64,000 nt of DNA, taken from assembly GCA_963281255.1 (NCBI GenBank), contig OY725488.1, positions 3,929,925 through 3,993,924 on the forward strand. Reading direction: 5' to 3'. Within the stretch, counting starts at the first letter, position 1, and each line of letters opens with the position of its first letter. Under the pieces are notes generated by a model, which was given only the letters and a program-made list of their open reading frames with translations, ran no database searches and was not told where the DNA came from. Source of the DNA: Aphrocallistes beatrix (Eukaryota > Porifera > Hexactinellida > Sceptrulophora > Aphrocallistidae). Of the stretch, positions 59,851-64,000 are shown piece after piece. The position numbers and the translations under genes were made by a program.

Positions 59851-60146
59851 CAGGGCTGTCCAACTATATTTACTTCGCAACTGCTCATACCATTTAGTGG
59901 CGGGCCGCAATACAGGGGCGTGCACTCGGGATGGGTATGGATAGAGGCATTTTGGACAATTTGTATCGTGAACAATAGAAGCTAATAACTATAACGAATG
60001 ATAAAATAAGGCAATCATGGCGCGAATAATACTTGTGGAAGAAAACGAGATGCATGATATGGAAAAATTTGGAGAATTTGTCTAAAAGTGGGTAAAAAAG
60101 GGGGAGATTGAAGCAGGCAACGCGGGCCGCCTGTTGGACACCGCTG
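59851..60146. mobile_element. hAT-type MITE inside the Helitron gene, 296 bp
   Basis: The TIRs cagggctgtccaac and, inverted, cagcggtgtccaac are flanked by a perfect 8-bp TSD ctataacg (59843-59850, 60147-60154). Contains gcgggccgc near both ends. Removing it rejoins conserved Helitron sequence. Confidence 0.9.
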
Positions 60147-61320
60147 CTATAACGTATGGAAAGAGGACCATACTACCATCCTTCATTGGCAGTCCTCGAC
60201 GGATGTTCGAGCTCTATCAGGACAGTATGTCTATTATACAGAAATACGATAAACTTGATTTATTTATTACATTTGCATGTAACCCGAAATGAGAAGAGAT
60301 TTCCTTTGCTCTTTTATTGAATCAGAAAGCGACTGACTCTAGATTTAATTATAAGAGTATTTAGAATGAAATTGCGTGAGCTGCTTAATGACATCTACGT
60401 TAAGCATGTTCTAGAGAGACCACTCGCGCATGTATCACCATCAAGCTTCAAGAGCGCGGTCTCCCTCATCTCCATATCCTGTTCATCCAATCTGATCAGG
60501 ATAAACCTAGAGATCTTACTATGTATGATAAGAAAGTCTGTGCTGAGATTCCTGACAAGGATCTCAACCCTAGACTTTATCATATTGTAAAATACTGCAT
60601 GATCCACAGCCCATGCGGCGTAGTAAGGAAACATGCTGCCTGTATGCGCGATGGTAATTTCGGTTGAAATATCCCAAAGTATTTCCATAGTTTACCACAA
60701 ACCGGAAATGACAGCTATCCTAATTACAAACGTCGAAATAGCGGTCGTACAGTTATTGTGAATGGGATTAGCTGGACAATAAGTGGATTGTTCCACACAA
60801 CCCTTATTTACTTTTGAAATATAATGCTCATATAAATAATGAGATTCGCTCTACCATTAGTGCTGTTAAATACATCTACAAGTATGTGTATAAGAGCCAT
60901 AATAGAGCTATGTCGAATTTCGCATTGGTGATAGTGCTGGAAGTAACACTAACAAAGCAGCCATGGACGTCGACGAGATAGTAAATTATCAGGAAGCGCG
61001 TTATGTTTCTGCGACTGAATCATACTATCGACTCTTTGCGTATGAACTTGCGTATGAGATTAGCTCTCCATCTGGAGCATCAGCAGCTTGTCTTGTTTTC
61101 CGGAGATTATGACTTGTAGGAGGTTCTTTTTGTTGACGGTCCCGGTGGGACTGGCAAACATTTTTGTTCAATACACTATTAGCCAAGATTCACTCCCGTA
61201 GTGAAATCGCACTAGCAATGGCTTCATCTGGAATTGCAGCTCTCCTCCTAGAAAGCGGGAGAACTGTCTATTCTAGGTTGAAAGTTCCTATCACATTAAA
61301 TGAACTATCTGTGTGTAATA

Positions 61321-61971
61321 CAGTGGAAGCCGCTTAATCGGGACAGCTCGGGAGTCAGCCTTTTGTCCCGATTAACCGATTGTCCCGATTAACCGACTTA
61401 TGATAATAATCTACATCCGCGTACTGTGTCATTACCCTGAATAAGATGAATTACATACAAATGTATTCCTGCTACATACAAAAGCGTATCCTACATAAAT
61501 ATAAAAGAAATTCTACTACATAGAAGTTAGAACTACATGTACAAAGTACTAAGAAGTTAATTCTTAGACAAGAAAGAATATTTATATACAACCATTAATT
61601 TGAATCAATTCTTTTGTTTTAGTACATGACGATCAGATAATGACAGCAAGCTCCTCCTTCGCTTAGTCGGGATATTAATTCCCGATTAAGCGGAGGAGAA
61701 AGAAAGTTTTTCTTCGCTTAATCGGGACAATAATTCCCGATTAAGCGGAGGAGAAGAAAGTTTTTCTTCGCTTAATCGGGACAATAATTCCCGATTAAGC
61801 GGAGGAAAATAAAGTTTTTCTTCGCTTAATCGGGAATTATTGTCCCGATTAACCGATTTGTTGTCCCGATTAACCGATCAATTTATAATGTAAAAAATCC
61901 GTTCCCTTTCAACTTGTCCCGATTAAGCGGATTTCCCGATTATCCGTCTCCCGATTAAGCGGCTTCCACTG
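61321..61971. mobile_element. Pogo-type MITE with internal tandem repeats, 651 bp
   Basis: The TIRs cagtggaagccgcttaatcg are perfectly inverted, with TA at 61319-61320 and 61972-61973. Inside, 61655-61835 has about three copies of a 55-65 bp unit built from cttaatcgggac and cccgattaagcggagg, itself TIR-like. Lies within the helicase domain of the Helitron pseudogene. Confidence 0.9.
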
Positions 61972-62933
61972 TACCACTAAACAGAGTACTTTAGCCAAAT
62001 TTATACAAGATGCTAAGCTTTTAGTTTGGAATGAAGCTCTTATGATGCATAAACATGCTCCCATATAATGTATATATCAGACATTGAGAGATCTATGCGC
62101 CAATAATCTACCATTTGGTGGCAAAGTTATTACATCTGGAGGTGGCTTCCGACAAATTTTACCCATCCTTGTGCGTGGATCGAGGTCGTATCAACCTGCC
62201 TTAACAGATCTTCACTTTGGTACCTTGTCAAAGTGATGAAATTTACCATGAATATGCTTCTTCGAATAGATTCATGTCAGGATCATGAAGAGGTGAGTAA
62301 CTTCTCTGACCTTTTATTGAGGGTAAGAGAAGGTACTGAGCCTCATGATGAGAACAACATGATTCATGGCCTACTCATTATAAGGCTTGGTATCAACCTC
62401 AAAATTTTGGACTAGGGATGAAGTAGTGGATGGGAATTATTAGTAAACCAAAACTATTTAGCTTGAATTTTGCATTGTAAGTATAAGCTCCACGAACTTT
62501 CAATCAACCTTTGTTTAATATTTGATTATTTATTTCATAAATATGTTACCCTAGCCCAGTGATGAGCAGTTCTCTGCACCTTTTTGACCTATAATTATAT
62601 CTTTTTGATTTATTATTAACTGTTTACTATCTATTTTCACGATATCAACTGTTCTCTTTCCGGATGTCGAGTAACTATTCCCCAGATCGTATAAATTGTG
62701 AACCTGTTCCCGTAGTTAGACTTTTGAGTTTTATATTTCAACGAAATGATGATTCTGAGAATATGAAGAGAAACAAGAACTGGATAGGACAGCTCATTCA
62801 AGAAGGCAGTGGACCAGATGGGACTGGGGTTGGGAGGTTAATCCTTTTCGACCCTGTTACTAATTTACACATAATTTTAATAAGAAGTGCTGTTCTAGAG
62901 TTTAGTAAAGCCTGCCTCCTGTGACGTTCAGAC

Positions 62934-63275
62934 CTAAGTTGACTAATTCATTAAAAAATGGCAAAGAATTATAAATTATTCGAATAATTCATAATTCAAG
63001 CATGAATTAGTCAACGATAAGCTAAGTTGACTAATTTATGAATTAATGAATAATTCATAATTCCTGAATTAGGAATTATTCATAATTCAGGAAATATGAA
63101 TTATTTGAATGATTCAGAATCCTGAATTAAGAAATATTCGAGAAATTCATTCATATAATTTATGATATTTTGTTGCAAAAACTTTAAATTTTGAATAATT
63201 CTTCTCAGGCTTGATGAATTATGAATTATTCGAATTATTCGAATTATTCATTAATTCATGAATTAGTCAACCTAG
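62934..63275. mobile_element. MITE with perfect 8-bp TSD, 342 bp
   Basis: The ends ctaagttgactaattcat and, inverted, ctaggttgactaattcat are flanked by gttcagac on both sides (62926-62933, 63276-63283). The interior is mostly gaattattc and its inverse, so it can fold heavily. Same family as 34566-34798. The 8-bp duplication fits hAT; the terminal bases do not match classic hAT ends. Confidence 0.85.
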
Positions 63276-64000
63276 GTTCAGACATACCTTGGAAACTAAT
63301 GTCAGTCAACTCGTACAATTACCACATACGAACTCATACAATATGCCAACTCATACCACATGCCAATTTGTACAACATGCAACTCGTACCAAGTCAACAT
63401 AAAATACTGCTTTTCGCTATGTTCTTGCATATATATAAATTGTATATTTCATTTTTGGTATTTGTTACGAATTGACTGGTTCCTTTGGAAACCACTTAAA
63501 GAATCTACTTCCCGAAGATTGTGTCTAATGAAGTCATTGCAATTGATGATCTACTCTCTTTGTGGAGATAACTACGAGATATTTTTGACACAGTATGGTC
63601 TTTAATTCAGGTTTTATCAAAAATTTTTGATATCGTTATACCCACAAAATATTCGGAAACAAAATATTGACGAAGACAAAGAGATCGAGAGTAGAATACG
63701 ATCTAAAGGATAGAAAGAGATGCGAGCGGCTATAACGAGCATCTATTTTACTGTTAATTTAGCATAGTATACAAATGAAACAAAATATTTTTGTTCTGAA
63801 TGATGTCGAATTAATAAAGTTGAATTCAATTACATTGTTAGATTTATGAGTAGATAATATCAGGAAATGGAATTCTTAAAGAAATTAAATAGCTTATAAC
63901 CTAAGCAGATATATTTTTAAGAATTTAAATTCCCATCCACTACTCCATCCATGGTACATTTGATTCCAGGCCTTATGTTGAGTAGGCTATGCATGGTTCA

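Larger units (their letters stand above)
58920..62400 (+). pseudogene. Helitron Rep/helicase pseudogene
   Basis: Motifs occur in family order over broken frames. The N-terminal region has MATDSRGRAFGVHIRAYNSA, VHHYIGLLIPRAGEV and IYIHDGTPEGELE (58975-59225), then ADGAPDPRR, APEIAVIMPGDGYTE and GGLKRITETNCAYDSLH (59380-59550). The helicase-like N domain continues as QYIVDIYAKVDQQRLNYIK, the hAT MITE, then YGKRTILPSFIGSPRRMFEL. Later come NPRLYHIVKYCMIHSPCG, the Pif1-type helicase with FVDGPGGTGKT (Walker A, about 61127-61160) and ASSGIAALLLESGRTV, the pogo MITE, LLVWNEALMMHKHAP, PFGGKVITSGGGFRQILPI, and VREGTEPHD (to about 62350). Many stops and frameshifts; clearly dead. Confidence 0.85.
58075..62420 (+). 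mobile_element. Helitron-like element, decayed
   Basis: A leader (58075-58870) shared with 5155-5760 and 40020-40175 is followed by a Rep/helicase pseudogene. It is interrupted by a hAT MITE (59851-60146) and a pogo-type MITE (61321-61971). The exact ends were not determined; Helitrons make no TSD. Confidence 0.75.
51981..64000 (+). other. PFK intron 3, incomplete, more than 12.0 kb
   Basis: It begins at donor GTAC 51981 and reaches the window end without an acceptor followed by PFK coding sequence. 51981-52340 and 63284-64000 show nothing I recognise; 62420-62925 holds only short frames with no family resemblance. Confidence 0.8.

Noticed and set aside
1..64000. tRNA, rRNA or other structured RNA genes
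   Set aside because: No cloverleaf with A and B boxes or rRNA-like block was seen by eye; a covariance-model scan would be needed to exclude small ones.

Overview
This is a eukaryotic, animal-type nuclear window. It is AT-rich, has spliceosomal GT-AG introns more than 10 kb long, and is mostly DNA transposons. Two conserved host genes anchor it. The first is the last exon of a kinesin-associated protein 3 (KAP3/KIFAP3) homologue at 1118-2620. The second is the first half of an ATP-dependent 6-phosphofructokinase gene, with coding exons at 20794-21192, 39157-39432 and 51570-51980, all phase 0, separated by introns of about 18.0 and 12.1 kb. The third PFK intron runs past the window end. Both genes are on the + strand. 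The content (KAP3, eukaryotic PFK, mariner, pogo-like, hAT, TTAA-flanked, PIF/Harbinger, MULE and Helitron elements) fits an invertebrate, possibly an arthropod. I cannot name the species.

Layout. 1-1117 is a KAP3 intron carrying a short hAT-type MITE. 2621-20793 lies between KAP3 and the first PFK coding exon and is almost all mobile DNA. It holds a hAT MITE, a long-TIR palindromic element with a Harbinger-type MITE inside it, a Helitron fragment, and then a large nest at 6589-18744. In that nest a TTAA-flanked element holds a second TTAA family, which holds an inverted copy of the first family, which holds a 4.9 kb MULE, which holds two small MITEs; a PIF/Harbinger element sits in a separate branch. 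I support the nesting from target-site duplications (TSDs) at each boundary and from uninterrupted copies of several target sites elsewhere in the window.

PFK intron 1 (21193-39156) holds a dead Tc1-type transposase element inside a decayed BED-finger hAT, several long inverted repeats, a third copy of the 1.9 kb TTAA element, a solo 194-bp TTAA module, a broken KRBA2/SCAND3-like integrase gene with its own intron, and many MITEs lodged in TA microsatellites. PFK intron 2 (39433-51569) holds copies of a GC-headed dispersed repeat, a MULE-type MITE made of tandem repeats that splits a LINE fragment, a minisatellite, and a structurally complete 1.3 kb mariner whose transposase has lost one catalytic Asp. 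PFK intron 3 (51981 to the end) holds a second nest (hAT in hAT in Harbinger in GC-headed repeat) and a rotted Helitron Rep/helicase gene carrying a hAT MITE and a pogo-like MITE.

KAP3 (ciliary kinesin-2 cargo adaptor) and PFK (glycolysis) have no functional link that I know of. The interest of the window lies in the transposon stratigraphy, in the TTAA family with its exactly repeated 194-bp terminal module, and in the GC-headed repeat that may be a nonautonomous relative of the Helitron. All alignments were made by eye; family names rest on motifs, TIRs and TSDs and not on database searches.
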